A stretch of 64,000 nucleotides of DNA from Tritonibacter mobilis (GCF_001681715.1 NZ_LNWY01000006.1:62001-126000); one strand, 5' to 3'; positions 48,176-58,172 are shown, counted from the first letter of the stretch. The notes: a model not told the origin generated them from the sequence alone. Made by a program: numbers and translations.

Positions 48176-49027
48176 TCAGCCGTTTTCAAGCGCTTCCAGG
48201 GCGCGTGCGGCGGCATCGAAATGCTGCGGGTGGGTCTCAATCGCTTCGCGCAACAGGCCCTCGCCTGTGCTGACATCCCCCTGTTTCACCGCAGAAAGCG
48301 CCATTGTGTGCAATAGCTGTGCCCGTTCCGTCTGCGTCATGCTGATGACGGGTAGGCTGTAATTGCGCTGTGCACCCCGTGCGAGCACAAGGTTGTTTTT
48401 TGCTGTGAACAGGTTTGGGTCCTGACGCAGTGCTTCGCCAAAGAGCCGCTCTGCGCCGCTGTAATCGCCGCGTGTGAGCTTTGAGTAACCCCAGTTGTTG
48501 AATACGCCTGCAGGTTTGGTCGTCAGACCGACCGCAGTGTCATAAAAACTGTCGGCCGCTTTCCAATTCTGTTCGGAATCGGCGATCATCGCTTCGAGAC
48601 GGTAGCGTTTGAAGGTCTCATGCGTCGGTGGCACAGTATCGAGCACCTTGCGGGCCTTCTCCCATTCATTGTTGCGAATGAGCGCATCGGCCAGTTCCAC
48701 ACTGTCGGCGCTTTGCGCGTCAGGCAGGTCGACAACGCGCTGCCATGCGGCTGCGGCCTCGGTGTAGCGTTTGGCGCGAATGAGCGAAGCGGCAAGACCA
48801 CGGTTCAGATCAACCCGATCAGGCGACTGCTTTACGCTGCGTTGAAAATAGGAGACGGCCTCGTTCGGATCAGCGCTGTTCAGCACCACACTGTTGAGGT
48901 TGCTTTCATCGACGACATTGACGTCCTGAAGCGCGCGATCGACGGCTTCTTTGTCAATTTCCTTGCTGCAAGACGCAAGGGCCAGCGCCCCGATCAGCCC
49001 TGCGGACAATAGAACCATGTGGCGCAT
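48176..49027 (-). CDS. tadD: TadD-like TPR lipoprotein
   Basis: 283 residues. Lipobox LALASC at residues 14-20 followed by tetratricopeptide repeats (EAVSYFQRSVKQSPDRVDLN, then NNWGYSKLTRGDYSGAERLF). TadD homologues are outer-membrane pilotin-like lipoproteins needed for Tad secretin function. Second of two TPR lipoproteins here. Confidence 0.88.
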   Translation of the reverse strand: MRHMVLLSAGLIGALALASCSKEIDKEAVDRALQDVNVVDESNLNSVVLNSADPNEAVSYFQRSVKQSPDRVDLNRGLAASLIRAKRYTEAAAAWQRVVDLPDAQSADSVELADALIRNNEWEKARKVLDTVPPTHETFKRYRLEAMIADSEQNWKAADSFYDTAVGLTTKPAGVFNNWGYSKLTRGDYSGAERLFGEALRQDPNLFTAKNNLVLARGAQRNYSLPVISMTQTERAQLLHTMALSAVKQGDVSTGEGLLREAIETHPQHFDAAARALEALENG

Positions 49028-49060
49028 TTTGCTGCGTCCTCTTCTGCTCTGCCTCTGGCG

Positions 49061-49666
49061 TTACGGTGTCGTTTCGATGCGGTATACGCCGCCACCTTTT
49101 CGCACCAGTTTATCTTGTTCGCCTGTGGCAACACTATGCCCTGTGTTGTCAAGATTTTCGAGTGCGAGGCGCAAATTATCGCGGATTGCGTCACTTTGGC
49201 CATTGTCCAGCGCATAGGCGCGGCGCAGTATCTGTTCGGCCTCGGCGTATTTGCGTTGTTCCAGCAAGACCGTGCCCAGATTATTGAGTGCTTCGGGCCA
49301 TTGTGGTTCTTTGTCGACCGCTTGACGCAGTAGGGTTTCTGCCTGCCCAAGCCGTCCCAGACCGAGACTGGCTGAGCCAAGCCCCGAAAGAACTTCTGCG
49401 GTGAGACCCTCTTCTAATGCGGCACGATTGAACGCATCCATGGCGAGTTCATATTGACCCGCGGCGAGCAATCTATGGCCGACTTCCAAACCGCTGACAG
49501 TGTCGCCACGCCGGTCAACACCGGGCGCCCATACGCCATCGGAGCCAACGGGAGAAAGTCGTTCACCTTGTCCCGACACACAAGCCGCCACCAGCGCGAC
49601 GGCACTGATGGCGGCTGTGGGTGAAACAAGGCGAATGAGGTAATGGCGCCTGTTTCGAAAGTTCAT
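49061..49666 (-). CDS. TPR lipoprotein of the Tad locus
   Basis: 201 residues. A basic N-terminus and lipobox ALVAAC precede TPR repeats (YELAMDAFNRAALEEGLTAE, then WPEALNNLGTVLLEQRKYAE). It resembles the neighbouring TadD-like protein in design but is shorter and not a close copy. Eleven bases after tadC. Confidence 0.83.
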   Translation of the reverse strand: MNFRNRRHYLIRLVSPTAAISAVALVAACVSGQGERLSPVGSDGVWAPGVDRRGDTVSGLEVGHRLLAAGQYELAMDAFNRAALEEGLTAEVLSGLGSASLGLGRLGQAETLLRQAVDKEPQWPEALNNLGTVLLEQRKYAEAEQILRRAYALDNGQSDAIRDNLRLALENLDNTGHSVATGEQDKLVRKGGGVYRIETTP

Positions 49667-49676
49667 TGTGCGAGGC

Positions 49677-50648
49677 CTATTTTCCTATGTTTCCCAGCCC
49701 CTGGACAGAAGGCGCAATCAAGATTGCCAGCAGAGGCGGAACCGTAAGGCCCATTGTGGCAAGGGTCATTTTCGTTGGCAACTTGTTTGCGGCCTCCTCG
49801 GCGCGCATCACGCGCTTGTCACGCATTTCCCCGGCATAAACCCGAAGGGCATCCGCGATCGATGTACCAAAGGCCGCCGACTGGATCATGACAGTGACAA
49901 AGGATGCCACATCCTGCACGCCACAACGGGTGCCCATGTCTCGCAGCACCTTATCCTTTTCCTTACCGGCCTTCATTTCGTAAGCGACAATCTCGAACTC
50001 TTCTGCCAGTTCGGGATAGGATGCACGCAGTTCCTTACCGACGCGCACAATGGCCTGATCAAGCGATTGCCCTGCTTCGACACAGACCAGCATCATATCA
50101 AGTGCGTCAGGGAAGGCGCGGGTAATGGCTTGTTTGCGTTCCTCAATGCGCCGCGTGATCCAGTAGCGTGGCAGGTAGTAACAGGCAGCACCCGGACCAA
50201 GCACACGCATCGCCATTTGGTTCGTGGTATAGTCCACATCTGCATTCATCACATAGACGAAGAACAACCCAAGGGCCAAACCGCTTAGACCCAACGCAAA
50301 CTGCAGGAAGTGGAACAGGCGCACCGCATCCTTGGACTGATAGCCCGCCTGACGCAGTTTCAGCTGCATCGCTGACAGTTCTTCGGCGTCTTGTGGTTCC
50401 AGAAAGTTTGCAAACTTCTGGAGCTGTTCGTTGCGGTTTGCCTGGCGCAGGCGCTCGTTCTGAGGTTTGGCGCTATGGTTGGATGCCAGATCCCGCTGTA
50501 GTTTCTTGAGCGGATCTTCCGGTTGGTTGAGGGCGAAAACAACCGCGACGATGATCAAAACCAAACCGATAAAGCCAACGGCCAGAAGCGGCCCGAAATC
50601 GCCAAGGTAGTGGATCAACAAGTCCTGCATATAGGTCAACGGGTTCAT
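49677..50648 (-). CDS. tadC: TadC, inner-membrane platform protein
   Basis: 323 residues of the type II secretion F (GspF) fold with four membrane segments, including FGPLLAVGFIGLVLIIVAVV near the N-terminus and MTLATMGLTVPPLLAILIA at the end. It pairs with TadB to form the platform under the motor. Follows tadB by ten bases. Confidence 0.93.
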   Translation of the reverse strand: MNPLTYMQDLLIHYLGDFGPLLAVGFIGLVLIIVAVVFALNQPEDPLKKLQRDLASNHSAKPQNERLRQANRNEQLQKFANFLEPQDAEELSAMQLKLRQAGYQSKDAVRLFHFLQFALGLSGLALGLFFVYVMNADVDYTTNQMAMRVLGPGAACYYLPRYWITRRIEERKQAITRAFPDALDMMLVCVEAGQSLDQAIVRVGKELRASYPELAEEFEIVAYEMKAGKEKDKVLRDMGTRCGVQDVASFVTVMIQSAAFGTSIADALRVYAGEMRDKRVMRAEEAANKLPTKMTLATMGLTVPPLLAILIAPSVQGLGNIGK

Positions 50649-50658
50649 AGCTGCCTCC

Positions 50659-51627
50659 TCAGACCTGAATATCTGTCAGCTTGCGCATCACAAAGATGTT
50701 CGCTGTGAGCATGCCGCCCACAATGAAACAAGCTGGCATAAACCACGGATGGTCGAGCACCGAGTCGTAGTAATGCGGATCCATCACCAATGTGCCGCCA
50801 AGCGTAAACAGCGGGAAACCCGACAAGAACTTGCCCGACCACTGTGCTTCGGCGGTGATCGCTTTGACACGGCGGAACAGACGGAACCGGGCGCGGATCA
50901 CTTTGGCCAACCCGGCCAAAACCTCGGCGAGGTTACCACCTGATTGCTGTTGAATGGTCACGGCCACGGCGAGGAACCGCAAGTCCTGCATGTCGAGACG
51001 TTCAGCCATTTCTTTGAGGGCTTCACCCACGTCACGACCATAGGAGCATTCATCTGCGATGATCCCGAACTCTGTCGCCAAGGGGTCGTCGACTTCTTTG
51101 GCCACGATTTGCACCGCCGACGAAAACGGATGCCCAACCCGCAGTGAGCGGACCATGAGCTCCACCCCATCCGGGAGTTGTTCTTCCAATTTGGCCATGC
51201 GTTTTTTGGCTTTGGAGTTTACCCAGAAAAACACTGCGCCAACGCCGATGATGACTGATCCAAGCACTTTGACTGGTAATGCGGCCTGTGTGCCGATGCT
51301 CAGTCCCACAAATGCAACCGCGCACAATACACCCATGATCATGATCAACTGAACAGGTGTAAACGCGATGGCCGCCTTTTGCGCTTTTTCTGCCAGCAGC
51401 GAATAAAGCGGGATGGACTGTGAGTTCAGGTGTTGCTGCATTTCCTTGCGGAGTTGCTCCAACACTTGTTCGCGGTTGCCACCCTTTTCCAGCATCTCCA
51501 GACGGCGGTTCACCCGGCTGTTGAGGCTGATGGATTTGCCGAACGCGACCAGATAGATGCCCTCGACAAGCACCAGAACGCCGATAAAGATCAGCCCGTA
51601 GATGAGTGGCTCAATCCCAAATTCCAT
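50659..51627 (-). CDS. tadB: TadB, inner-membrane platform protein
   Basis: 322 residues, GspF fold. N-terminal membrane segment LIYGLIFIGVLVLVEGIYLV, a cytosolic region (LPDGVELMVRSLRVGHPFSS), and C-terminal helices. Works with TadC. Its start touches the cpaF stop. Confidence 0.93.
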   Translation of the reverse strand: MEFGIEPLIYGLIFIGVLVLVEGIYLVAFGKSISLNSRVNRRLEMLEKGGNREQVLEQLRKEMQQHLNSQSIPLYSLLAEKAQKAAIAFTPVQLIMIMGVLCAVAFVGLSIGTQAALPVKVLGSVIIGVGAVFFWVNSKAKKRMAKLEEQLPDGVELMVRSLRVGHPFSSAVQIVAKEVDDPLATEFGIIADECSYGRDVGEALKEMAERLDMQDLRFLAVAVTIQQQSGGNLAEVLAGLAKVIRARFRLFRRVKAITAEAQWSGKFLSGFPLFTLGGTLVMDPHYYDSVLDHPWFMPACFIVGGMLTANIFVMRKLTDIQV

Positions 51628-53078
51628 CAGCGTGTCTCCATCACGGTTGGCTCATAGATCGACGACGGCAGGTCGTAACCCCAGAGGCGGAAGCGCTCGG
51701 AGAAGTGGCTGCGCACACCTGTCGCGGTGAAATGGCCGATAATCTTATTGTCTGGTGTCAGACCAACGCGCTGGAACCGAAAGATCTCTTGCATCGAGAT
51801 CACATCCCCCTCCATCCCGGTGATTTCGGTGATCGAGGTCATCCGACGCGACCCATCCTGCAGACGCGAGGCCTGCACAATCAGGTTCACAGCCGATGCA
51901 ATCTGGCTGCGCACGGCTTTGATCGGCATCTCGATCCCGGCCATTGCGATCATGTTTTCCAGACGCGAAATACCATCGCGGGCAGAGTTGGCGTGGATCG
52001 TGGTCATTGACCCGTCGTGGCCGGTGTTCATGGCCTGCAACATGTCGATTACCTCAGCGCCACGGGTCTCACCCACGATGATCCGGTCCGGGCGCATCCT
52101 GAGAGCGTTCTTCAGACAGTCGCGCGGGGATACTTCCCCCTTGCCTTCGACGTTGGGCGGGCGGCTTTCCATCCGGCCCACATGGGTCTGTTGCAATTGA
52201 AGTTCCGCTGTATCCTCAATCGTCAGGATACGTTCCGCGTTGTCGATAAAGCTCGACAGCGCATTGAGTGTTGTCGTTTTACCCGAGCCAGTACCACCAG
52301 AGACAATGACGTTCAGGCGGGTCGACACGGCCGCCTGAAGATAGGCCGCCATTTCTTCTGTAAAGGCACCGAAGTTGACCAGATCATCAATCTTCAGCTT
52401 GTCCTTTTTGAATTTCCGTATCGACACCAGCGAGCCATCCACCGCAATAGGCGGAACCATGGCGTTAAAACGCGAGCCATCCTGCAGACGGGCGTCAACG
52501 TAAGGGTTGGACTCATCGACACGACGTCCCACGGCTGAGACGATCTTGTCGATGATCCGCATCAGGTGCTTTTCATCCTTGAAGGTGATGTCGCTGAGTT
52601 CCAGCTTGCCGCCACGTTCGATGAAAATCTGTTGCGGGCCGTTCACGAGAATATCAGAGACGGTATCGTCTTTCAGGAGGGTCTCAAGTGGACCCAGGCC
52701 TGTCACCTCGTCATAGAGTTCTTTGATAAGCTGCTGACGGTCCTCGCGGTTGAGAACAATGCTCTTTTCCTGCAGGACTTCACCAGAAATCGAAGCGATC
52801 TCTCCGCGCAGCTCCGCCTCAGAAGCTTTTTCAAGTGCTGCGAGATTCAGGTTTTCCAGCAATTCCCGGTGCAGATCGATCTTGATCTCACTTAGCCGCT
52901 CTTTGCGCTTGCGGTCACGATCCTGCGGGGCAGGGGCGGCGGCAGTGCGCTGATCCGGGCGGCGCAGGATCGTTTTGACTCCTGCTGCCGGGGCGCCGGG
53001 GCTTGCAGCCGGTTTTGCGCTCGCGGCCGGGGGTGGAGCGGCAGGGGCGGGGCTTTGCTTCTTGTACTTGGAAAACAT
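51627..53078 (-). CDS. cpaF: CpaF/TadA, pilus assembly ATPase
   Basis: 483 residues. An Ala/Pro-rich disordered N-terminus (about residues 8-50) precedes a secretion ATPase with Walker [18 protein letters not shown], the Asp box region and Walker [18 protein letters not shown], and the His box [16 protein letters not shown]. Bifunctional motor for Flp pilus extension and retraction in related systems. Confidence 0.95.
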   Translation of the reverse strand: MFSKYKKQSPAPAAPPPAASAKPAASPGAPAAGVKTILRRPDQRTAAAPAPQDRDRKRKERLSEIKIDLHRELLENLNLAALEKASEAELRGEIASISGEVLQEKSIVLNREDRQQLIKELYDEVTGLGPLETLLKDDTVSDILVNGPQQIFIERGGKLELSDITFKDEKHLMRIIDKIVSAVGRRVDESNPYVDARLQDGSRFNAMVPPIAVDGSLVSIRKFKKDKLKIDDLVNFGAFTEEMAAYLQAAVSTRLNVIVSGGTGSGKTTTLNALSSFIDNAERILTIEDTAELQLQQTHVGRMESRPPNVEGKGEVSPRDCLKNALRMRPDRIIVGETRGAEVIDMLQAMNTGHDGSMTTIHANSARDGISRLENMIAMAGIEMPIKAVRSQIASAVNLIVQASRLQDGSRRMTSITEITGMEGDVISMQEIFRFQRVGLTPDNKIIGHFTATGVRSHFSERFRLWGYDLPSSIYEPTVMETR

Positions 53079-53110
53079 GTCGATACCTTCAGGTGCGCAC
53101 GCGTGGCGGC

Positions 53111-54355
53111 TTAGGCGGCTTCGGCTTCTGCACGTCCCAGTTCATGCAAGTTTTTCGCCAACTTGGCGATTTCCTTGCGCAATGGGTTCTTGGGCGCAGA
53201 GATCGCCAGCGGTTGCCCGTGATCACAGCTGTGCAGAATGGTTTTTCCACCATCCGGCAGTTGCACGTCGATAGAGATGCCAAGACTTTCAGCGAGGCGC
53301 TTAACCCGGCTTTTGCCGTTCAGGTCGGTGAATTTCGGAGCGCGGTTGAGCAAGAAACGCAGCTTCTCAAACGGCAGATCCTCAGATTGAAGAGCCCGTT
53401 TGACCCGAAGTGCATTTTGCGCCGAACGCATATCCAACTCGATCATGGCAAAGTAGACATGCGCGAGGTTCAGCACCGTTTCAGTCCACTGCACCATCGT
53501 GTGCGGCATGTCGATCACCACGAAATCGAAGTGGCTTCGCGCCATTTCGACCACGCGCAAAATATCTTCGGGCGTGATGAACTCCAGCGGCACCATGTCG
53601 GCGGGAGACGTCAAAACCTGCAGCTTATCCTGAAATGACATCAGAGACTGACCAAAGATATCTTCATCCATGGCTTCGGTTTCGCTCAACATCTCCATGA
53701 CTGCTTCGCGGCGCGGCAGGTCAAGGTATGTCGAAACCGAGCCTGTTTGCAGATCCAGATCGAGCAGGCACACAGATGGGCGCTCGGTGGTGTTGAGTTC
53801 GGCCAACTCCCACGCAAGGTTCACGGCAAATGTCGATGCTCCGGTACCCCCCGCAAGGCCCTGTGTCACAATCACCGCGCCTTCGCGTTGGCTGTCAGCA
53901 TGTAGCTTGTGCGCGCGTTGCGGTGCCGCTGCGGGTGCGGCGCTTTCGGCGGGTTCACGCAGGCGGTCAATTGCCGCCGCGAGTTCCTGTTCCGGGAGCG
54001 GGTAGGGGATGAACTCATCTGCGCCCTGACGCAACAACTTGTGCAGCGCTGCGGGGGTGACGTCCTCTGCGACAAGGATCACCTTGATGTTTCGCGATTT
54101 CGCTTGAGTGATGATTTCCGTCATCAACGGCAGGTTTTCTTCATCCTCCGCATCGATGGCAAGAGCCACGAACTCAAGGGCTTCGGCCTCGGATTGATAG
54201 AAGAAAGCCAGTGCTTCGGTAAAGCCAAGGTCGCCCCAAGCTTCGCCCATAGCAGATTCCATATCCTCGATCAGAAGATCGAAGTTCTGAACGTCCCGAC
54301 TGATTGTACAGGCTGCGATCGGCACAGCCTCCGTTTGCGAAATCCCACTTGTCAT
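53111..54355 (-). CDS. cpaE: CpaE/TadZ, pilus localisation ATPase-like protein
   Basis: 414 residues. An atypical receiver-like N-terminal domain (about residues 20-130) is followed by a MinD/ParA-like domain with the deviant Walker A LAGGTGASTFAVNLAWEL, lacking the first lysine of the canonical KGGxGK motif, which is common for this family. The Walker B region (FDFVVIDMPHTMVQWT) is clear. Localises the pilus to the pole in related bacteria. ATG at 54355 chosen; the frame opens 11 codons earlier. Confidence 0.9.
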   Translation of the reverse strand: MTSGISQTEAVPIAACTISRDVQNFDLLIEDMESAMGEAWGDLGFTEALAFFYQSEAEALEFVALAIDAEDEENLPLMTEIITQAKSRNIKVILVAEDVTPAALHKLLRQGADEFIPYPLPEQELAAAIDRLREPAESAAPAAAPQRAHKLHADSQREGAVIVTQGLAGGTGASTFAVNLAWELAELNTTERPSVCLLDLDLQTGSVSTYLDLPRREAVMEMLSETEAMDEDIFGQSLMSFQDKLQVLTSPADMVPLEFITPEDILRVVEMARSHFDFVVIDMPHTMVQWTETVLNLAHVYFAMIELDMRSAQNALRVKRALQSEDLPFEKLRFLLNRAPKFTDLNGKSRVKRLAESLGISIDVQLPDGGKTILHSCDHGQPLAISAPKNPLRKEIAKLAKNLHELGRAEAEAA

Positions 54356-54489
54356 CGCCAGTATCCCCACATTGTTTGGCCCCGGCACCCAGCCGATGTT
54401 GGACCAGCGCCGGTTCCATCACAAGGTACACGGCGCCTATGGGATCAGTGTCGTTCTCAATGTGGGCGAGATTGGGGCCAAAAAACTCC

Positions 54490-54520
54490 GATTGTTGGGA
54501 ATGTTAATCATGCCTAACAA
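54490..54520 (-). promoter_or_regulatory. Inverted repeat upstream of cpaE
   Basis: ATTGTTGGG (54490-54498) and CCTAACAAT (54512-54520) form nine-base arms with one mismatch in the 230-base stretch between ompA-like and cpaE genes. It also contains a TTAA-N7-TAAC pattern loosely like a CtrA site. Candidate operator for the second part of the Tad locus. Confidence 0.4.
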
Positions 54521-54547
54521 TTTATTACCATCTGGCGGAGTGACCGG

Positions 54548-54572
54548 CTGCTCGCCCAGAACGGGCGAGCAG
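54548..54572 (-). terminator. Hairpin after the OmpA-like gene
   Basis: CTGCTCGCCC and GGGCGAGCAG form a perfect 10-bp stem with an AGAAC loop just after the OmpA-like stop. No U-run on the minus strand; probably an internal hairpin of the operon message. Confidence 0.5.
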
Positions 54573-54585
54573 AAACACAACAGAA

Positions 54586-55209
54586 TCAGTTTTCAGACAG
54601 TTCAGTTTTTGCAGAGAGCGAGGTGGGGGCCACAGCGCTTTCGACGTAATCGCGATAGATGATGGCGGCGTATTTACCATCCAGCTCATTGACGCGGGCG
54701 GCAACGAAACCGCTGACTTCGGTGACCGTACGCCGGTTGCGGCGTTCGCGTTGATCGGTCAGCACTAGGGGCTGGGTTTCACCAAAAGAGGCGACCGCTT
54801 CGAGCCGATTGCGAGCGATCCCGCGTGCAACCAGATAGTTGACCGCCGCGCGTGCCCGGCGCAGGCCAAGCCGCTTGTTGTAGGACTGGCTACCGACGGC
54901 GTCTGTGTGGCCGTAAACCCGGAAGCGCACTTCTGGAAACTGGCGAATCCAATCAGCCTGCGCATCCAGAACCTGACGTGCATTCCCATCCAAACGGGCG
55001 CTGTCAAAATCAAAGTTGATCGTTGTCGGCACTTCGTTTGCAAACCGGGTCGCCAGCTGGATCCGGTAGCTGCGGTCCCCAGAGAGCACCGCCGTATTGT
55101 TTTCGTTCGCCGCGCCAAAATACTGCGAGCCGAGAGGCGCACCCGCTTCTTGGTAGGCGCAGGCCCCGGTGATCAGGGCCAATCCGAAAATTGCTGCGTG
55201 TTTCAACAT
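54586..55209 (-). CDS. OmpA-domain lipoprotein-like protein of the Tad locus
   Basis: 207 residues from the ATG at 55209 with GGTGG upstream. Signal sequence with a likely lipobox (ALITGAC), then an OmpA/MotB C-terminal domain with INFDFDSARLDGNARQVLDA, VYGHTDAVGSQSYNKRLGLR and a final Ala/Ser tail. Probably tethers the secretin complex to peptidoglycan. Between cpaC and cpaE. Confidence 0.88.
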   Translation of the reverse strand: MLKHAAIFGLALITGACAYQEAGAPLGSQYFGAANENNTAVLSGDRSYRIQLATRFANEVPTTINFDFDSARLDGNARQVLDAQADWIRQFPEVRFRVYGHTDAVGSQSYNKRLGLRRARAAVNYLVARGIARNRLEAVASFGETQPLVLTDQRERRNRRTVTEVSGFVAARVNELDGKYAAIIYRDYVESAVAPTSLSAKTELSEN

Positions 55210-55230
55210 CTGCGCCACCGTGTGTCAGGG

Positions 55231-56634
55231 TCAGTCAAGAAGATAGCCATAAGAGCCGTTGAAGTCTTGGTTGGCAACCTCCCCAGCCGCGCCCGATTGT
55301 GCGCGCTCGGTACGTCCAAACAAGAACAGGTTCTTTTCGCTTGGCGGACGAATGCGATCGGTTGGCAGGGCCAGAGCTTCGCCACGAGTCGGCGTTACAA
55401 GATGTGCCGAAACGATGATGACCAACTCACTTTGGTTGCGTTCGTAATCCGCGCTGCGAAACAGAGCGCCAAGTACCGGCACATCACCAAGCCAAGGGAC
55501 TTGTGCAGCACCGTCGCGGAATTCATCCTCGATGAGGCCTGCGATGGCAAAGCTCTCGCCGTCACGCAATTCCACCGTTGTCGCAGTTTCACGGCGGGAG
55601 AAGGCGTTTATCGAGAAGCCATCAAACGTGGCTGCGTTTGTAGTATCTATAGCCGATACAGCTGCTTTTAGCTCGAGATTAATCAAATCTCCGTCCACAA
55701 CACGCGGAATAAAGTTCAGCTCGATACCAAAGGGTTTGAATTCAACGGTTACAACGCCTTCTTCCTGAGCAACGGGAACTGGATATTCCCCGCCCGCGAG
55801 GAAGCTGGCTTCTTGTCCGGAGAGTGCAGACAGATTGGGTTCAGCCAATGTGCGCACAAGACCTTTTTGTTCGAGTGCTTCGAGCAGGACGTTGAATTGT
55901 ACCGCGCCAATGTCGAAACCAAAAATGGCAGCTCCCAAGGTATCAGCTTTGAGGTTAACAGGGCTATCGGTTCCAAACACACCCCCGCCTTCTGGCCTGT
56001 TGAGGAATGTTCCGGTGGAAACATTGCCATCCGAAGATCCGATCAGCATGGAACCACCAAGCGACTTGCTCACAGAGCGTTCCATCTCGGCAAAGCGGAC
56101 TTTCAGCATCACCTGCTGGATACCGCCTACAGTCATAAGGTTGCTAACACGATCCGGCGCATAGCGTTCTGCCAGATCAAGCGCCCGCTGGAGACGCTGC
56201 GCACTTGATACCGTGCCTGACAGAACAATGCCGTCATTGGCCGTGCGAACCTCAATCTTCTCGTTCGGAAGAATTTGCTGCAAGCGCTGTTTGAATTCAC
56301 TCACATCTGCCGCGACGCGTACATCGACGTTGGTGATCAGCCCGCCAGATCCATCCAGCAGCGTGAGCGTGGTCATGCCCGGAGACTTGCCCAGCACATA
56401 GATTGTACGATCCGACAGGGAAGAGATATCCGCAATGCCTGGATTGGCGATGCTGAGTTCCGCAAAGGGCACATCCGCCTCAACCACCACAGCACGATTC
56501 ATCGGCACATCAAGAACGGCGTTTGTACCCTTCTTCAACACGCTGATCCCCTGCGCCATGACTGGAGAGGGGGCATAAGATAATAAAAGGGTCAGCCCAG
56601 TAAGGGCCGCCGCACAATAACGTCTAACTGACAT
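55231..56634 (-). CDS. cpaC: CpaC/RcpA, Tad pilus secretin
   Basis: 467 residues. Signal peptide ending near VMAQ, an N-terminal pilus-assembly domain (FAELSIANPGIADISSLSD), a BON-like section (VRTANDGIVLSGTVSSAQR) and the secretin domain (GAVQFNVLLEALEQKGLVRT and PVAQEEGVVTVEFKPFG). Forms the outer-membrane pore for the pilus. The ATG at 56634 with AGGCAGG upstream gives a proper signal peptide; the longer frame is shadow. Confidence 0.94.
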   Translation of the reverse strand: MSVRRYCAAALTGLTLLLSYAPSPVMAQGISVLKKGTNAVLDVPMNRAVVVEADVPFAELSIANPGIADISSLSDRTIYVLGKSPGMTTLTLLDGSGGLITNVDVRVAADVSEFKQRLQQILPNEKIEVRTANDGIVLSGTVSSAQRLQRALDLAERYAPDRVSNLMTVGGIQQVMLKVRFAEMERSVSKSLGGSMLIGSSDGNVSTGTFLNRPEGGGVFGTDSPVNLKADTLGAAIFGFDIGAVQFNVLLEALEQKGLVRTLAEPNLSALSGQEASFLAGGEYPVPVAQEEGVVTVEFKPFGIELNFIPRVVDGDLINLELKAAVSAIDTTNAATFDGFSINAFSRRETATTVELRDGESFAIAGLIEDEFRDGAAQVPWLGDVPVLGALFRSADYERNQSELVIIVSAHLVTPTRGEALALPTDRIRPPSEKNLFLFGRTERAQSGAAGEVANQDFNGSYGYLLD

Positions 56635-56786
56635 GTGACCTGCCTTTCCGATCACGCCTCTGAAGTGGGGTCTTAGCGCCCCGAATTTGCGCCTAATGTG
56701 CGCGAGTTCTTGTTTCATTGCAAGAATCAATGACTTCGATGTGTTTATTAACAAATTGAGTGAGGGTGAGCGGACACAACGCAACA

Positions 56787-56816
56787 GGCCCGCAAGATCG
56801 TTTCGATCTGCGGGCC
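56787..56816 (-). terminator. Hairpin between cpaB and cpaC
   Basis: GGCCCGCA-AGATCG and CGATC-TGCGGGCC pair over 13 bases with one bulge and a TTT loop, just downstream of cpaB on the minus strand. No U-run; an internal or partial terminator. Confidence 0.55.
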
Positions 56817-56847
56817 CGCTATAAATATATGTTCCCATTCGGGAATT

Positions 56848-57711
56848 TTAATCTGTGCAGGGGATCGGAATTTCGATCACTTCCGCGCCGCGTCGGTTGC
56901 GGATGGTACAAACCCTGTTCTCTTTTACAGGTTCCGGCGCTTCGACATCTCCCAGTCCAAACAACGACCGTTGATCAACTTCGACCAAAGAGGCGATGGT
57001 GTCATCCTGTGCGCCAACCAATGCAAGCGACAAACGGCCTGTGGATTGAGCCTGAGCGAGCCGTGCCACTTCTTCGGGCTGAGCTTTCACGGTAACCGTG
57101 CGTGCGATGATGGCATTGCTGAAATCGCCGCCCGACATCTGATCAACCGCGATCAATTCGATATTGCTTTGGATCAGGCGGGTGACTTCACCGCTACGCT
57201 CTTGGCCGCTGCGCGCAGGCGGCTGGCCGCTCCAATAAACATCCACCCGATCACCGGGTCGCAGGAACCCGGATACACCGCTGGCAACGTCAACACGAAT
57301 GGCGAAGGCGCGCATGCCCTTCTCCAGTCGGGAGGTGATCCCAGCATCTTCACCCGGAGCGGTTATCTTCACAGCCAAGAGGGGCTCGTTCTTTTCCATC
57401 GTACGCAGCACGTAGCGTGCATCTTTGGGGCTATCCGATGGAAACAAGTCGCTCTCTTCGCTGAATATCCCCTCGGGAAGGGCGTTCTCCGGCCATGCAA
57501 CTGCGCGCACGTTCTCCTTGGTGAGCTCTTCGCCATAGGTCAGCGTTTTATTGGCTACAAATACATTGACGGTCGGAACTGCAGCTTCGCGGTTCGACCG
57601 TTCGTGTGCCAACGCATTCTGGTAGGCTTCGATGTAGTTCTTTGCCATCATGACGGCGCCGCCGGCCAAGGCGACACCCACGACGAGCACAAGTCCGAAT
57701 ACGGCTCTCAT
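56848..57711 (-). CDS. cpaB: CpaB/RcpC, Tad pilus assembly protein
   Basis: 287 residues. Signal-anchor at residues 4-25, then a SAF domain (NKTLTYGEELTKENVRAVAW) and the CpaB C-terminal region (SGFLRPGDRVDVYWSG). Periplasmic partner of the secretin. Preceded by 164 bases without a gene, holding the pilin 1 terminator region. Confidence 0.93.
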   Translation of the reverse strand: MRAVFGLVLVVGVALAGGAVMMAKNYIEAYQNALAHERSNREAAVPTVNVFVANKTLTYGEELTKENVRAVAWPENALPEGIFSEESDLFPSDSPKDARYVLRTMEKNEPLLAVKITAPGEDAGITSRLEKGMRAFAIRVDVASGVSGFLRPGDRVDVYWSGQPPARSGQERSGEVTRLIQSNIELIAVDQMSGGDFSNAIIARTVTVKAQPEEVARLAQAQSTGRLSLALVGAQDDTIASLVEVDQRSLFGLGDVEAPEPVKENRVCTIRNRRGAEVIEIPIPCTD

Positions 57712-57875
57712 GTTGGTCCCTTTCAGTGATGCTCAGGGCGTAAATGCACCGAGGGCGGGAGGTGATTAGGTACTGTACGGTTCTCTAACGCGATGTCTGG
57801 TTTCAGTAAAAACTGAGACGGCCAATTGGGCATAGTGCATTGCAGGTCGAGAAACATATTTCGTTCAGTTTCCGT

Positions 57876-58061
57876 TCAAGGTCTCACTCTGGCGATCACT
57901 GTGTGAATGTCCTGCGCCAAGTTGCTGAGGGCTGTGGAGACCTCGCCATTCATAAGCGTCGCAGCCAGTACACAGAGTGCGGCGATCATAGCCGCGAGAA
58001 CGACCCAATCGACCGTGACAGCTCCGTCTTCGCTGTCTCTGAATGTTTTCAGTGTCTTCAT
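57876..58061 (-). CDS. flp: Flp-type pilin 1
   Basis: 61 residues. A short basic leader (MKTLKTFRDSEDG) is followed by the cleavage junction G|AVTVDWVVLAAMIAALCVL, a single hydrophobic helix and a short tail. The junction matches Flp prepilins, though the usual Glu-Tyr after the junction is Asp-Trp here. Confidence 0.9.
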   Translation of the reverse strand: MKTLKTFRDSEDGAVTVDWVVLAAMIAALCVLAATLMNGEVSTALSNLAQDIHTVIARVRP

Positions 58062-58093
58062 GGGTGTACTCCATCAAAAGTACCTTGAGGTGG

Positions 58094-58125
58094 GTTCTGG
58101 GCCATTCAAGCGATCGGCCCAGAAC
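58094..58125 (-). terminator. Hairpin between the two pilin genes
   Basis: GTTCTGGGCC and GGCCCAGAAC form a perfect 10-bp stem with a 12-base loop, 47 bases after the pilin 2 stop. It may protect the pilin 2 message or reduce read-through, letting pilin be made in excess of assembly proteins. Confidence 0.6.
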
Positions 58126-58172
58126 ACTATTCTTAGGGAGCTTATCCCGTTCGCAAACTGGTGCGATTAACC

